Positions 35,133-43,988 of a stretch of DNA of 64,000 nucleotides are shown here, in pieces. Position 1 is the stretch's first letter; the number at the start of each line of letters is the position of its first letter. The DNA comes from Bog-756 sp963737625. GTDB taxonomy: Bacteria > Actinomycetota > Acidimicrobiia > Acidimicrobiales > RAAP-2. The notes under the pieces are model-generated. The model ran no database searches. It was not told where the DNA came from and was given only the letters and a program-made list of their open reading frames with translations. The position numbers and the translations under genes are program-made. Where the stretch lies: the NCBI GenBank assembly GCA_963737625.1, contig CAVTTK010000002.1, forward strand, positions 496,001-560,000, written 5' to 3'.

Positions 35133-35579
35133 GTGCTGAAGAAGATCGTCGCCCCCGTGGTTGTCGCCGGAGTGTTGCTGGGTGGTGCGCTGTCCGTAGG
35201 GACGGCCTCCGCGGCAACACCGGCCAGCACGGCATCCGCTGCCGCCGCGCCGGCTTCGAATGGTCATCCGAAGGCTCACGCCTGGTTGCGCGCCCACCGT
35301 CGTCAGCTCCGCAAGCGGGGAGCCGTCATCAGCGCCCAGGCCATCGGCATCACGCCGAAGGCTCTGGTCACCGAGTTGCGGTCCGGCAAGTCGGTGGCCG
35401 AGGTGGCCGGAGAGCACGGGGTGAGCGTTCCGACGGTGGTCAACGCGTTGGTGGGCGCAGCCGATGCCCGGGTCGACAAGGCTGTGGCCGCTCACCAGCT
35501 GACCTCTGCCCAGGCCACCACCATCAAGGCCACCCTGCCCACCTGGGTCTCCAAGGCGGTCAACCACGTCTTCAAGTAG
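35133..35579 (+). CDS. secreted Ala-rich protein with helical repeat
   Basis: A 148-residue protein starting at GTG 35133 behind GAGAAGGAG. A Sec signal peptide (MLKKIVAPVVVAGVLLGGAL, cleavage near TASA-ATPA) is followed by an Ala/Ser linker, a basic region (RAHRRQLRKRG) and a helical part resembling a helix-turn-helix (SVAEVAGEHGVSVPTVVNAL). I know no function; such small exported proteins are common in actinomycetes. Confidence 0.75.
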   Translation: MLKKIVAPVVVAGVLLGGALSVGTASAATPASTASAAAAPASNGHPKAHAWLRAHRRQLRKRGAVISAQAIGITPKALVTELRSGKSVAEVAGEHGVSVPTVVNALVGAADARVDKAVAAHQLTSAQATTIKATLPTWVSKAVNHVFK

Positions 35580-35744
35580 CCGCCGCGCCGGCCGTTCGCC
35601 GGAACGCTGACTACCGGGTCCCGGAAGCAACCCCGGCCGGTCCGGTGCAACCGGAGCCGCCGACCCCCATGATGCAGGCCGGGCGGCTCCCAGGCGAGGC
35701 AGCAGCACCTCCATCTCGAGCCCGCTCCGGGGAGGTGCCCTACG

Positions 35745-36788
35745 ATGACCACCGTGCCCTCGGAAGTGATGAATGCTGCCATCTACCAAGGTGACGGGCG
35801 GATCCGGTTGGGTCAGGTGCCGGTTCCCGAGCCCGGCCCGGGCGAGTTGCTGGTCGAGGTGGCCGAATGTGGGATCTGCGGGTCCGATCTCCACCTGGTG
35901 TCCAGCCGGTATGCCACTCCCGGAGCCATCCTCGGGCACGAGTGGTCGGGAACCGTGGTGGCTGGGAACGGGGTCAGGACCGATCGTCCCCCCGGAACCC
36001 GGGTCGTCGCGTCTCCCTCGCCGGGCTGTGGAACCTGCCGACCGTGTCGCCGGGGTCGGCCCTCGGTGTGCGTCCACCGGCCGGCGGCCGATATGCGGGA
36101 CATGCGCGGTGCCTTCGCCCGCTACACCGTCGTGAGCGAGGACAATACCCTGATCATCCCCGATGCAATGGACATGAGGGTGGCGGCCCTGACCGAACCC
36201 ACGGCCATCGCCCTGCATGCCGTGGAGTTGGCCGGCGTGGGGCCCGCCGACCGGGTCCTGGTCACCGGTGGCGGACCCATCGGGCTGATCATCGTGTCGG
36301 TCCTGGTGGCGAGGGGCGTGGTGGACATCACCGTGAGCGAGCCATCCGGCCTCCGGCGCGAGCAGGCCTGCGCTGTGGGAGCGGCGCGCACCGTGCGGCC
36401 CGAGGACCTGGCGATGGCGCCGACCGGTGCCCTGGTGCCGGAGCCGGTGGACGTGGCCTTCGAGTGCTCCGGAAGTGCCAGGGCCGGCGAACAGGCCCTC
36501 GCCAATCTGGACCGGGCCGGAACGCTGGTCTTCGTGGGGACCGGTGCGGATCCGGTGCCGATCAATCAGAACCGGATGATCATCCTGGAGCTCGAGGCCC
36601 TGGGCACGTACAACTACAGCGCCGACGGCTTCCGCCCCGCGCTCGACCTACTCGACGGCGACGCCCTTCCGCTAGACCTACTCATCGAGCCCGAGGACGT
36701 CCCTCTGGGCGGCGTGATGGAGGCCATGGATCGCCTGGCCCGGGGGGAGATTCCGGGCAAGGTCCTCGTGAACCCGGAGGCGACCTGA
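35745..36788 (+). CDS. zinc-dependent alcohol dehydrogenase (threonine/sorbitol type)
   Basis: A 347-residue medium-chain dehydrogenase. The catalytic zinc ligands are in CGICGSD and GHEWSG, the structural zinc is bound by CGTCRPCRRGRPSVC (four Cys, about 95-109), and the cofactor loop is VLVTGGGPIGLI (about 180). It resembles the TDH/sorbitol dehydrogenase class. It is followed after two bases by a glyoxalase-like gene, so the two are co-transcribed and may act on the same compound. Confidence 0.92.
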   Translation: MTTVPSEVMNAAIYQGDGRIRLGQVPVPEPGPGELLVEVAECGICGSDLHLVSSRYATPGAILGHEWSGTVVAGNGVRTDRPPGTRVVASPSPGCGTCRPCRRGRPSVCVHRPAADMRDMRGAFARYTVVSEDNTLIIPDAMDMRVAALTEPTAIALHAVELAGVGPADRVLVTGGGPIGLIIVSVLVARGVVDITVSEPSGLRREQACAVGAARTVRPEDLAMAPTGALVPEPVDVAFECSGSARAGEQALANLDRAGTLVFVGTGADPVPINQNRMIILELEALGTYNYSADGFRPALDLLDGDALPLDLLIEPEDVPLGGVMEAMDRLARGEIPGKVLVNPEAT

Positions 36789-36790
36789 CC

Positions 36791-37246
36791 ATGCCCGAGC
36801 CCCTCCGTCCGGTCATCAACCACGTGGCCATCAGTGTGGACGCCGAGGTGCTCGACGATGCCGGTCGGGCTGCCCTCCTGGAGTTCTTCGGTGACGTCTT
36901 CGGGTGGATGGAGGGTGACAACAGCACCGAGCGGGGGAACCCCCTCATCCTCTACACCGGCGAGATGCGGCAGTACCTCTACCTGCTGCCGGCCGCCGAT
37001 GACTTCCTGCAGGCTCCCCGTCTCGACCACTTTGGGCTGGAAGTGGCTTCACGCGACGAATTGGTGGGCATCCTCGAGCGGGCCAAGGCCTACCAAAAGC
37101 GGGACAAGCGGGTCACCATCATCGACCTCGACGAGATGGTGACGCACGGTCCCACGTCGGACTACACGCTGACCAACGCCTACATCGGCTTCCTGATCCC
37201 GCTGATGATCGAGCTCCAGCACATCACGGTGCGTCCGGCAGGCTGA
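36791..37246 (+). CDS. VOC-like protein coupled to alcohol dehydrogenase
   Basis: A 151-residue protein with the opening RPVINHVAISVDAEVLDDAG, the FFGDVFGWMEGD segment and LDHFGLEVASRDELVGILER, as in glyoxalase/bleomycin-resistance proteins; IPLMIELQHI near the end supplies the position where a Glu metal ligand is expected. It starts two bases after the dehydrogenase stop. The substrate is unknown. Confidence 0.8.
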   Translation: MPEPLRPVINHVAISVDAEVLDDAGRAALLEFFGDVFGWMEGDNSTERGNPLILYTGEMRQYLYLLPAADDFLQAPRLDHFGLEVASRDELVGILERAKAYQKRDKRVTIIDLDEMVTHGPTSDYTLTNAYIGFLIPLMIELQHITVRPAG

Positions 37247-37522
37247 TCGAAGTCCGGCCGAACCCTGGGCTGAGCAGAGTCCGGGCTCGTCGAACGTTAC
37301 GTGCGGCAGCCAGGTCGGGAGTGGGTGATGCCAACGCGCTTATCTCACGGTGGCGCTGAACTCAGCCCAATGCGAAACGCCACCTTGATGGCGTTCGACC
37401 GGTCCTGAGTGGACAGCATCACGAAGGGTGTCCCGCCCCGGGGACGGCCCGAGGGCGTGGGTGCGCATACCGGACAGGTCGATCCGGCCTGATCCGACCA
37501 AGCGAGCAGTCCCGCTGGATGG

Positions 37523-38404
37523 TCACCGCAGGAGCAGCGCCACCACCAGGCCCACGGGAAGCAGGAGCCAACCCCAGCGGGCCGCCACCATCACCACCCC
37601 CGACCGGTAGCCGTACAGGACGGACTGTTGGGGTGGATTGAATGCCGGGGGGCCGAAGGCCGACAGGACGGCGACGACCGCCACCGCGGTGGACTGCGTG
37701 ATCACGGCCACCGCAGTCAGGAACACAATCCGGATGCAGCTGAGGAAGAGCCACCGCCACCCGTCGTCGCGATCCCGGCTCACGGCGGAGTTGTGGGGAT
37801 GGAAGACCGAGCCGGTGTAGAGAGCGGCACCCACGAAGGCCAGGAGGGGGCCGGCCACCACGAGCACCCAGTGTGACGCAGCCGGGGCCGGTCCCGTCAG
37901 GTGCAGGAGTAGTCCCACTCCCACGGCCACCAGCATGGACTGGTCGATCCAGCTGGTGGAGTGGCGCTGGGGGAGGGGGGCATCCCGGCGCAACAAATGC
38001 ACGCATACCGCCGTGGGGACGGCGTAGGCGGCATTGGTCAGACCCGCCACCACACTGGCTGCCGGGCCGACCAGAGCCCCGCCGATGGGCAGGACCCAGA
38101 AGGTGGAGTTGGGGAAGGCCGCCCACCCCTCCAACTGCGCCAGGCCAGTACTGCGCTCCTTCCGGATGAGGTACGACACCACCAGGAGGACGCCGCCAGC
38201 CCCGGCCATGACCAGTGGGGCCACGATCTGGCGCGGTGCGGTGAGGCGCCAGGCCGAGAACAGACCGAGAAGGGCGGCGGTGGCTACCAACTGGATTCGA
38301 AGGTAGATCGGCCAACCAACGCGGAGCCGGGGCCCGGCACGATGGACGGCCAGACCGGCCAGCGCGCCGACGGCGTAGGCGGCGAAAGTCAGGGCCAGGC
38401 TCAA
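37523..38404 (-). CDS. AEC-type (auxin efflux carrier-like) transporter
   Basis: A 293-residue membrane protein with about ten helices. The sequence FPNSTFWVLPIGGALVGP and LSAFGPPAFNPPQQSVLYGY correspond to the two conserved Asn/Pro-containing parts of AEC-family carriers. The family exports or imports organic acids and similar molecules. The start is a TTG at 38404, tentative. It is convergent with the VOC gene and divergent from a hydrolase. Confidence 0.7.
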   Translation of the reverse strand: MSLALTFAAYAVGALAGLAVHRAGPRLRVGWPIYLRIQLVATAALLGLFSAWRLTAPRQIVAPLVMAGAGGVLLVVSYLIRKERSTGLAQLEGWAAFPNSTFWVLPIGGALVGPAASVVAGLTNAAYAVPTAVCVHLLRRDAPLPQRHSTSWIDQSMLVAVGVGLLLHLTGPAPAASHWVLVVAGPLLAFVGAALYTGSVFHPHNSAVSRDRDDGWRWLFLSCIRIVFLTAVAVITQSTAVAVVAVLSAFGPPAFNPPQQSVLYGYRSGVVMVAARWGWLLLPVGLVVALLLR

Positions 38405-38508
38405 GGGATGACAGTAACCCGCGGTTTGGCGCGGGCGGCGCGGCCGGCTCCGCAGGCCGGTCAGGGGCGCGTTTTACCGATGGCGTTGGCCTCTGGGACC
38501 ATGGGGCC

Positions 38509-39369
38509 ATGGATTCCGAGCGTGTCGTGTTCGAGGGCTTCGAGGGTACACATCTCGTGGCCGACGTGCGGGGCGATCCCGATGCCTGGCCCGTGCTCTT
38601 CCTCCACGGCGGGGGACAGACCCGGCACGCCTGGGGCAGAACGGCCGAGACGGTGGCCGCCAACGGGTGGCGGACCGTGGCCCTCGACCTGCGTGGTCAC
38701 GGCGAGAGCGACTGGGCCGTCAACGGTGACTACTCCTTCACGGCCTTCTGCGCCGACTGCGTGGCGGTGGCCGACGCCCTGGGGAGACCGCCTGTCCTGG
38801 TCGGCGCCTCGCTCGGCGGAATGTCGGCCATGCTGGCCGAAGGAACGAGCGACCGGGTGGTCTCGTCTGGCCTGATACTGGTGGACATCACCCCCAAGAC
38901 CAACGACGAGGGAATCCAGCGCATCGCCACGTTCATGCAGTCGGGCGTGGACGGCTTCGACACCCTCGAGGAGGCCGCCGCAGTCATCGCCGCCTACACG
39001 CCCAACCGGACCAGAACCTTCAACCCCGAAGGGTTGAAGAAGGTGCTACGGCAGCGCGACAGCCGGTGGTACTGGCATTGGGACCCGAAGTTCATCTTCC
39101 AGGACCGGACCGAGGTGGTGCCGGACCGTCTCATCGGGCTTCTGGACGTGGCCATGAGCAACATCCATGTGCCCACCATGCTGGTCCACGGTGTCCTCTC
39201 CGACGTGGTGTCCCAGGAGGGGGTCGACGATCTGGTGGCCCGGATCCCCGAGGTCACCGTGGTGGCCGTTGACGGAGCCGCCCACATGATTGCCGGTGAC
39301 CGTAACGACGCCTTCTCTGAGGCCGTGGTCGCATTCCTCGAAGACCGGATCCGTCCCACCCTGACCTGA
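38509..39369 (+). CDS. alpha/beta hydrolase
   Basis: A 286-residue enzyme: oxyanion region LFLHGGGQTRHAWG (about 30), DLRGHGESDW (about 62), nucleophile VGASLGGM (Ser at about 99), base His in DGAAHMIAGD near the end. It is similar to epoxide-hydrolase/peroxidase-like members in actinomycetes. The ATG at 38509 fits the family start. The substrate is unknown. Confidence 0.9.
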   Translation: MDSERVVFEGFEGTHLVADVRGDPDAWPVLFLHGGGQTRHAWGRTAETVAANGWRTVALDLRGHGESDWAVNGDYSFTAFCADCVAVADALGRPPVLVGASLGGMSAMLAEGTSDRVVSSGLILVDITPKTNDEGIQRIATFMQSGVDGFDTLEEAAAVIAAYTPNRTRTFNPEGLKKVLRQRDSRWYWHWDPKFIFQDRTEVVPDRLIGLLDVAMSNIHVPTMLVHGVLSDVVSQEGVDDLVARIPEVTVVAVDGAAHMIAGDRNDAFSEAVVAFLEDRIRPTLT

Positions 39370-39412
39370 CCGATCCTGACCCGACCGATCGGTCGATCCG
39401 CCGGATCATCAG

Positions 39413-39604
39413 TCAGCCGGCGGTGGCCTCTTCCTTCAGATTCTCGCTCAGCCACGTCCGCAGTTCGGCGTTGTCCTCGTGGCCGTGAGCTGAGACGGCG
39501 TGCTGGACCGCGGCGGTGAGGACCTCGTCCTCCTCGCCGGTGATGGTCAGGGTGCAGCCGTTCTCATTCGGGAAGTCCCGACAGTCGGCGCTCTTGCGGG
39601 TCAT
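39413..39604 (-). CDS. DUF1059-like small protein
   Basis: A 63-residue protein. The pattern RKSADCRDFPNENGCTLTIT and AAVQHAVSAHGHEDNAELR, with two Cys and His near the expected sites, fits the DUF1059 family of short proteins of unknown role. GGAGTAG lies upstream of the ATG. It follows the monooxygenase-like gene at 40 bases and is probably in its operon. Confidence 0.82.
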   Translation of the reverse strand: MTRKSADCRDFPNENGCTLTITGEEDEVLTAAVQHAVSAHGHEDNAELRTWLSENLKEEATAG

Positions 39605-39644
39605 GGCTACTCCTTCGCTGGAGGGATGGTTCGTCTGGGCTCGT

Positions 39645-39968
39645 TCACATCTCGCTGACGCTGCGGACGTCGAGGTTGCGGAACGTGGCCAGGCCGTCGC
39701 ACAGGTCCGCCATGCGCGTGGCGAACGTGGCTGTCGCCGGGAGCGAGGAGTTGGCCATGGCCGCATCGTAGGAGGGGAACTCGACGATCTTGATGTAGGT
39801 GTCCGGCGGGTCGCGGTCCTGGGTGAAGGTGCCCCGTTGTGCGGTCCGCGCTCCCTTGGTGGCCGCCCGCCACTCCTCCACCAGCTCCTCGATCTGGTCC
39901 GGCTTGTGGGTCTGGATCTCGATGATCTGGATGAACGGCACGGCGCGGAATCCTTGGCTCGGGTGCAT
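39645..39968 (-). CDS. antibiotic-biosynthesis-monooxygenase-like (dimeric alpha-beta barrel) protein
   Basis: A 107-residue protein: FIQIIEIQTHKPDQIEELVE, EWRAATKGARTAQRGTFTQD, YIKIVEFPSYDAAMANSSLP. The ferredoxin-like dimeric barrel fold includes small monooxygenases and stress proteins. The start at MHPSQGF (39968) is plausible; a GTG 30 bases in is an alternative. It is probably co-transcribed with the DUF1059 gene. Confidence 0.78.
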   Translation of the reverse strand: MHPSQGFRAVPFIQIIEIQTHKPDQIEELVEEWRAATKGARTAQRGTFTQDRDPPDTYIKIVEFPSYDAAMANSSLPATATFATRMADLCDGLATFRNLDVRSVSEM

Positions 39969-40056
39969 GTCATTCCTATCCCCGCGACCGCTGACACTCA
40001 ATACGTCATCTCGCGTACCAGATCGGTGTGGGGTATCGTGGACCCGAGGCAAGATC

Positions 40057-40594
40057 ATGGGAGCCCGGGACCTTCCAGAGGTGCTGTCGGCTCTGGGTGC
40101 CGCGGCGGAGGCGGCCACGATCGACGCGACGTCCGCCGCCTGGAGGTCTATGGGGAGCTCTTCAGTCACCTGGGCTTCGACCACCAGGTGGCGTTCTCGG
40201 CCTCGGGCGACCCGGCGCAGCCGATGTGGGTGGCGGTCAATCGTCGAGGGAGCGGCTTCACCGACGGCGATCTCGACCGGATCGGGGTGCTGCAATGGCC
40301 CCTGGCCGCTGCGCCCGACGAATGGCGGAGTCGGAGGACGCGGTTGGCGGGGGCACCCAGCCGGGGCCGGCGCTTCGGTCCGTCGGGGTCAGCACGCGTG
40401 AGTCCGAGGTCCTCGCCCTGGTGGCCAGTGGGCTCACCAACGATCAGATCGGTCGCCGACGCGGGATCAGCGCACGAACGGTCAACAAGCACCTGGAACA
40501 CCTATTCGCCAAGACCGGCTTGACCAACCGCACCCAGGCCGCGGCCCACTGGCATGCACTGCAGGACCGGAGTCTCTGGCGCCGGCTCCCGTGA
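40057..40594 (+). pseudogene. LuxR-type regulator with GAF-like domain, broken by two frameshifts
   Basis: One regulator is spread over all three forward frames. The start MGARDLPEVLSALGAAAEAA is in the first frame; the sensor part (VYGELFSHLGFDHQVAFSAS, then FTDGDLDRIGVLQWPLA) lies in a second frame from about 40128; the DNA-binding end (VSTRESEVLALVASGLTNDQ, then ISARTVNKHLEHLFAKTGL) is in a third from about 40360. Each part is otherwise well preserved, so the decay seems recent, or the assembly has errors. The C-terminal part alone has no good start. Confidence 0.75.
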
Positions 40595-40609
40595 CCCGGG
40601 GCGGCGGCG

Positions 40610-41665
40610 TCAGCGTAGGTGCGGAGCAGCCCGCCCGGAATACGAGGGGAGATCGAGATAGCTGCGCACCCCCGGCTCGGCGGCCACCACGGCGGGCACC
40701 GCGCTCACGCAGTGGGTGGCCGTGGCCACGATCCCGGGGTTGCGCACGAGGCCGGCCTCGATGGAGGCCGGGTGCCATCCGTGGAACGTGACCCGACTGG
40801 TCGGATCCCCGGTCACCTCGACCTCGAACCGCTCCCCTGCGGGGCCGAAGGTCCAGGCTGGGTCGAGGTGCTCTTGGCCCATGAACCAGTTGGTGCGTAC
40901 GGTGATCACCGGCGTGCCCCGCACCGTCGCCTCCCAACGGAACTTCTGGGCGGCGATGTGACCTGGAGCGATGGGTCCGATGGGTGAGGAAATGGGAGCG
41001 GTGGCCACCGCCACCTCATGGGACACCGAGAGGTCAGCGTCGAGGGCGAACCCGAGCGCGTGGCCCACCATGGCGACCGACTGGCAGAATCCGTCACCGA
41101 GGATGGTGGGCATCATGCTGGAGGCCGCCTCCTCGGGCGTCTTGCCGAAGAGCATGATCTCGCCAACGACAGCGGGTGCCCCGTAGCTCCGGATGTCGGA
41201 GAACTCCTCGGCCCGCACATGGGTGATCGATTGGGACAGCGCCGAGACGGCCAGGGGGAAGCGCTCGGTGATGCCGCCCGGGTGGATCCCGGTGCCGTGC
41301 ACGGTCGAACCTCCCTGGCGGCACGCCTCTTCGATGGGCGACTCGTCCCGACCACCGGGAAAGAACCAATTGAGCGGGGTGACGACGTTCTTGCCCGATG
41401 CCAGTAGTCGGGCCACTACCGCGGGGTCGGCCATGATCGGCGAGTAGATGACGCAGTCGGCGTCGAGGGCCACCAGGGCGTCGACGTCGTCGGTGGCCAG
41501 CACGCCCACGGGCCCGAGCCCGCACAGCTCCCCCACGTCCCGGCCGGCCTTGTCTGGACTGTGCACCCAGCAACCCACCAGCTCCAACTCGGGGTGGGCG
41601 AGCACCCCGGCCACGGCGGCACGCCCTACGCCACCGGTGGCCCACTGAATGACCCGGATCGCCAT
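40610..41665 (-). CDS. dihydrodipicolinate-reductase-like NAD(P) oxidoreductase
   Basis: A 351-residue protein. The Rossmann start IRVIQWATGGVGRAAVAGVL, VGCWVHSPDKAGRD and NVVTPLNWFFPGG match the DapB-N-like/2,4-diaminopentanoate dehydrogenase-like family common in actinomycetes. The second domain carries the conserved HGTGIHPGGITERFPLAVS. It probably reduces a ketone or imine with NAD(P)H; the substrate is unknown. The start at MAIRV 41665 has GGGGGAC upstream; an ATG 27 bases earlier is possible. Confidence 0.85.
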   Translation of the reverse strand: MAIRVIQWATGGVGRAAVAGVLAHPELELVGCWVHSPDKAGRDVGELCGLGPVGVLATDDVDALVALDADCVIYSPIMADPAVVARLLASGKNVVTPLNWFFPGGRDESPIEEACRQGGSTVHGTGIHPGGITERFPLAVSALSQSITHVRAEEFSDIRSYGAPAVVGEIMLFGKTPEEAASSMMPTILGDGFCQSVAMVGHALGFALDADLSVSHEVAVATAPISSPIGPIAPGHIAAQKFRWEATVRGTPVITVRTNWFMGQEHLDPAWTFGPAGERFEVEVTGDPTSRVTFHGWHPASIEAGLVRNPGIVATATHCVSAVPAVVAAEPGVRSYLDLPSYSGRAAPHLR

Positions 41666-41828
41666 GTCGTCCCCCTGTCGTCCTGACGACACCGACCGGC
41701 GTCGTGGACTTCAGGATAGGAGGCACAGCACCCGGAGCTGGAACGCCTGAGGTCCGCCCCCGGCCATGGCTTAAATCGTGGGATATATGTCATTGACGCC
41801 ATCACGGGAAAGGATCAGGCTGGCAGCC

Positions 41829-42818
41829 ATGGGCCCTCGCAACGTGGTCATCGTGACGTACTCGGGCATGCAGTCGCTGGATGCCGTCGGGCCCTTCGAG
41901 GTCTTCGCCGGCGCCTCCCGCGTGGTGGCCTCGACCCGGTCCGCGGGGTACTCGGTGCGTCTGGTCTCGGCCGACGGGCGCCCCGTGCGAACCGGCAGTG
42001 GAATCGACCTGGGCACCGGTCCCCTTCCCCGGCCCGGCGCCAGCATCGACACGCTGGTCGTGCCCGGTGGGGACCAGGCCCGGGCGGCACGGTCGGACAC
42101 CACCCTGATGAGGTGGATCGGCGCCACCGCTCCCCGGTGCCGGCGGGTGGCCACCGTGTGCACCGGAGCGTTCATCGCCGCCGAGGCCGGCCTACTCGAG
42201 GGTCGGCGGGTCACCACGCACTGGGCATCGGCGGGACAGCTGGCCGCCGAGTACCCGGGCCTGGAGGTCGATGCCGACCCCATCTACATCCGCGACGGCA
42301 AGTACTGGAGCAGCGCCGGGGTCACGGCCGGAATCGACCTGGCCCTGGCCCTGGTGGAGGAGGACCTCGGCGGGGACGTTGCCCAGACCGTGGCCCGCTG
42401 GCTGGTCATGTTCCTCCACCGGCCGGGCGGGCAGACTCAGTTCTCCTCACCGGTGTGGGTGCCTCGGGCCGAGCGGTCCACGGTGAGGGCGGTGCAGTCC
42501 CTCGTGGAATCGGCCCCGGCCGGGGACCACCGCCTCCCGGCCCTGGCCGCGGCAGCGGCCATGAGTGTGCGCCACTTCACCCGGGTGTTCAGCGACGAAG
42601 TGGGGGAGACCCCCGGTCGGTTCGTGGAGCGGGTCCGCATCGAGGCGGCCCGACGCGCCCTGGAGACCAGTACGAACACGCTCGAGGTCATCGCCTCGGA
42701 GTGCGGATTCGGCTCCGCCGAGACCCTGCGGCGGTCCTTCCAACGACGGCTCAACGTCGCTCCCGACCGCTACCGTCGCCGATTTCGCACCGGAGTCACC
42801 GAGAGGAGATCGGCATGA
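41829..42818 (+). CDS. GlxA-type AraC-family regulator with DJ-1/PfpI domain
   Basis: About 329 residues. An N-terminal DJ-1/PfpI-like domain (NVVIVTYSGMQSLDAVGPFE, ATVCTGAFIAAEAGLLEGRR with the nucleophile-elbow Cys, TTHWASAGQLAAEYP) precedes an AraC double helix-turn-helix (LAAAAAMSVRHFTRVFSDEV, then TLEVIASECGFGSAETLRRS). Its stop overlaps the next start as ATGA, and that next gene is also a DJ-1/PfpI protein, so the pair is translationally coupled. An upstream start at 41778 cannot be excluded. Confidence 0.9.
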   Translation: MGPRNVVIVTYSGMQSLDAVGPFEVFAGASRVVASTRSAGYSVRLVSADGRPVRTGSGIDLGTGPLPRPGASIDTLVVPGGDQARAARSDTTLMRWIGATAPRCRRVATVCTGAFIAAEAGLLEGRRVTTHWASAGQLAAEYPGLEVDADPIYIRDGKYWSSAGVTAGIDLALALVEEDLGGDVAQTVARWLVMFLHRPGGQTQFSSPVWVPRAERSTVRAVQSLVESAPAGDHRLPALAAAAAMSVRHFTRVFSDEVGETPGRFVERVRIEAARRALETSTNTLEVIASECGFGSAETLRRSFQRRLNVAPDRYRRRFRTGVTERRSA

Positions 42819-43465
42819 ACGGTCGCACGCAGGTGGTCATCCCCCTCTTCCCGCGGATGACCGCGCTCGACGCGGTGGGCCCCTACGAGGTCCTCCAGCG
42901 CATCCCCTCCATCGACGTGACGTTCATCGGCCACCGCCGGGGTGAGGTCCGGACAGAGAACGGACTCTTGGGCCTGACCGTCGACGCCACCTTCGAGGAG
43001 TATCCGGCACCGGATGTCATCGTCGTCCCCGGGGGAGTCGGAACCCGCCAACTGGCGGGCGACCGGCGGGTGTTGGAGTGGGTGCGGCTCGCCCATGAGG
43101 GCACTCGGATGACGACCTCGGTGTGCACCGGCTCTTTGATCCTCGGTGCCGCAGGCCTACTGGACGGGCTGACCGCCACTACCCATTGGGCCTGTTATCA
43201 CGAGCTCGCGGCCACCGGCGCCATACCCACCGCGGAACGCGTGGTGGAGCACCTCGACGAGCGGATCATCACCGCCGCGGGGGTCTCCAGTGGGATCGAT
43301 ATGGCCTTGCGCCTGGCCGAGCTGCTGGTTGACCGAACTGCGGCCCGGGCGGCCCAGCTCATGATCGAATACGACCCCCAGCCACCCTTCGACACCGGGG
43401 CACCGTCCAAGGCCGACGACGCCATCGTGAACCGGGTGATCGAGTACGCCCGGCTCCGTCAGTAG
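42815..43465 (+). CDS. DJ-1/PfpI-family protein (isonitrile-hydratase-like)
   Basis: A 216-residue single-domain protein with VVIPLFPRMTALDAVGPYEV, DVIVVPGGVGTRQLAGDRRV and the nucleophile elbow SVCTGSLILGAAGLL (Cys), then TTHWACYHELAATG and ITAAGVSSGIDMALRLAELL. It closely follows the isocyanide-hydratase-like branch. GAGAGGAG precedes the ATG. It is co-translated with the GlxA-type regulator; the substrate may be the regulator's signal. Confidence 0.88.
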   Translation: MNGRTQVVIPLFPRMTALDAVGPYEVLQRIPSIDVTFIGHRRGEVRTENGLLGLTVDATFEEYPAPDVIVVPGGVGTRQLAGDRRVLEWVRLAHEGTRMTTSVCTGSLILGAAGLLDGLTATTHWACYHELAATGAIPTAERVVEHLDERIITAAGVSSGIDMALRLAELLVDRTAARAAQLMIEYDPQPPFDTGAPSKADDAIVNRVIEYARLRQ

Positions 43466-43607
43466 CTACCGCCGAGCGGTGGCGGCGCCATTGGAGGGGC
43501 CGCGGGACCGAGACGCCCGGCCTGGGCATCGGGGGTCGTGCAGTACAGTGGATGCGTCGTCCGGGCCATCGGAGTCCGTGCACCATGATCGTCGGAGGGG
43601 AGTGGCC

Positions 43608-43958
43608 GTGCGGCGCAGGATGATGAACGGGAAGATTCACCGGGCGCGGGTCACTGATGCCGATCTGAACTACGTGGGCTCCATCTCCATCGATCCCATC
43701 TTGATGAAGGCTGCCGACATCGTGGTCAATGAGCAGGTGTCGGTGTACAACCTCAACAACGGCTCGCGGCTGGAGACGTACGCCATCGAGGGCTCCGACG
43801 GCGAGATCTGCCTCAACGGCGCGGCGGCCCGTCTGGCCCAGGTCGGTGACTTGGTGATTATCGTCACCTACGTCGACCTCGACGACGGCGAGCTCGCCAC
43901 CCACCAGCCTTCCGTGATCGTGGTCGACGAGGACAATCACCCGGTCGAGGCGGCCTGA
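43608..43958 (+). CDS. panD: aspartate 1-decarboxylase
   Basis: A 116-residue pyruvoyl-dependent enzyme that makes beta-alanine from aspartate for pantothenate and CoA. The self-cleavage site is the Gly-Ser of YVGSISIDP, where Ser becomes the pyruvoyl group; NGSRLETYAIEG and NGAAARLAQVGDLVIIVTY are family signatures. The GTG at 43608 stands seven bases after GGAGGGG; ATG 43620 is the alternative. panC/panB are not adjacent. Confidence 0.95.
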   Translation: MRRRMMNGKIHRARVTDADLNYVGSISIDPILMKAADIVVNEQVSVYNLNNGSRLETYAIEGSDGEICLNGAAARLAQVGDLVIIVTYVDLDDGELATHQPSVIVVDEDNHPVEAA

Positions 43959-43988
43959 GGCCCGAGCTTGGTCATGGGGTACGGCCGA

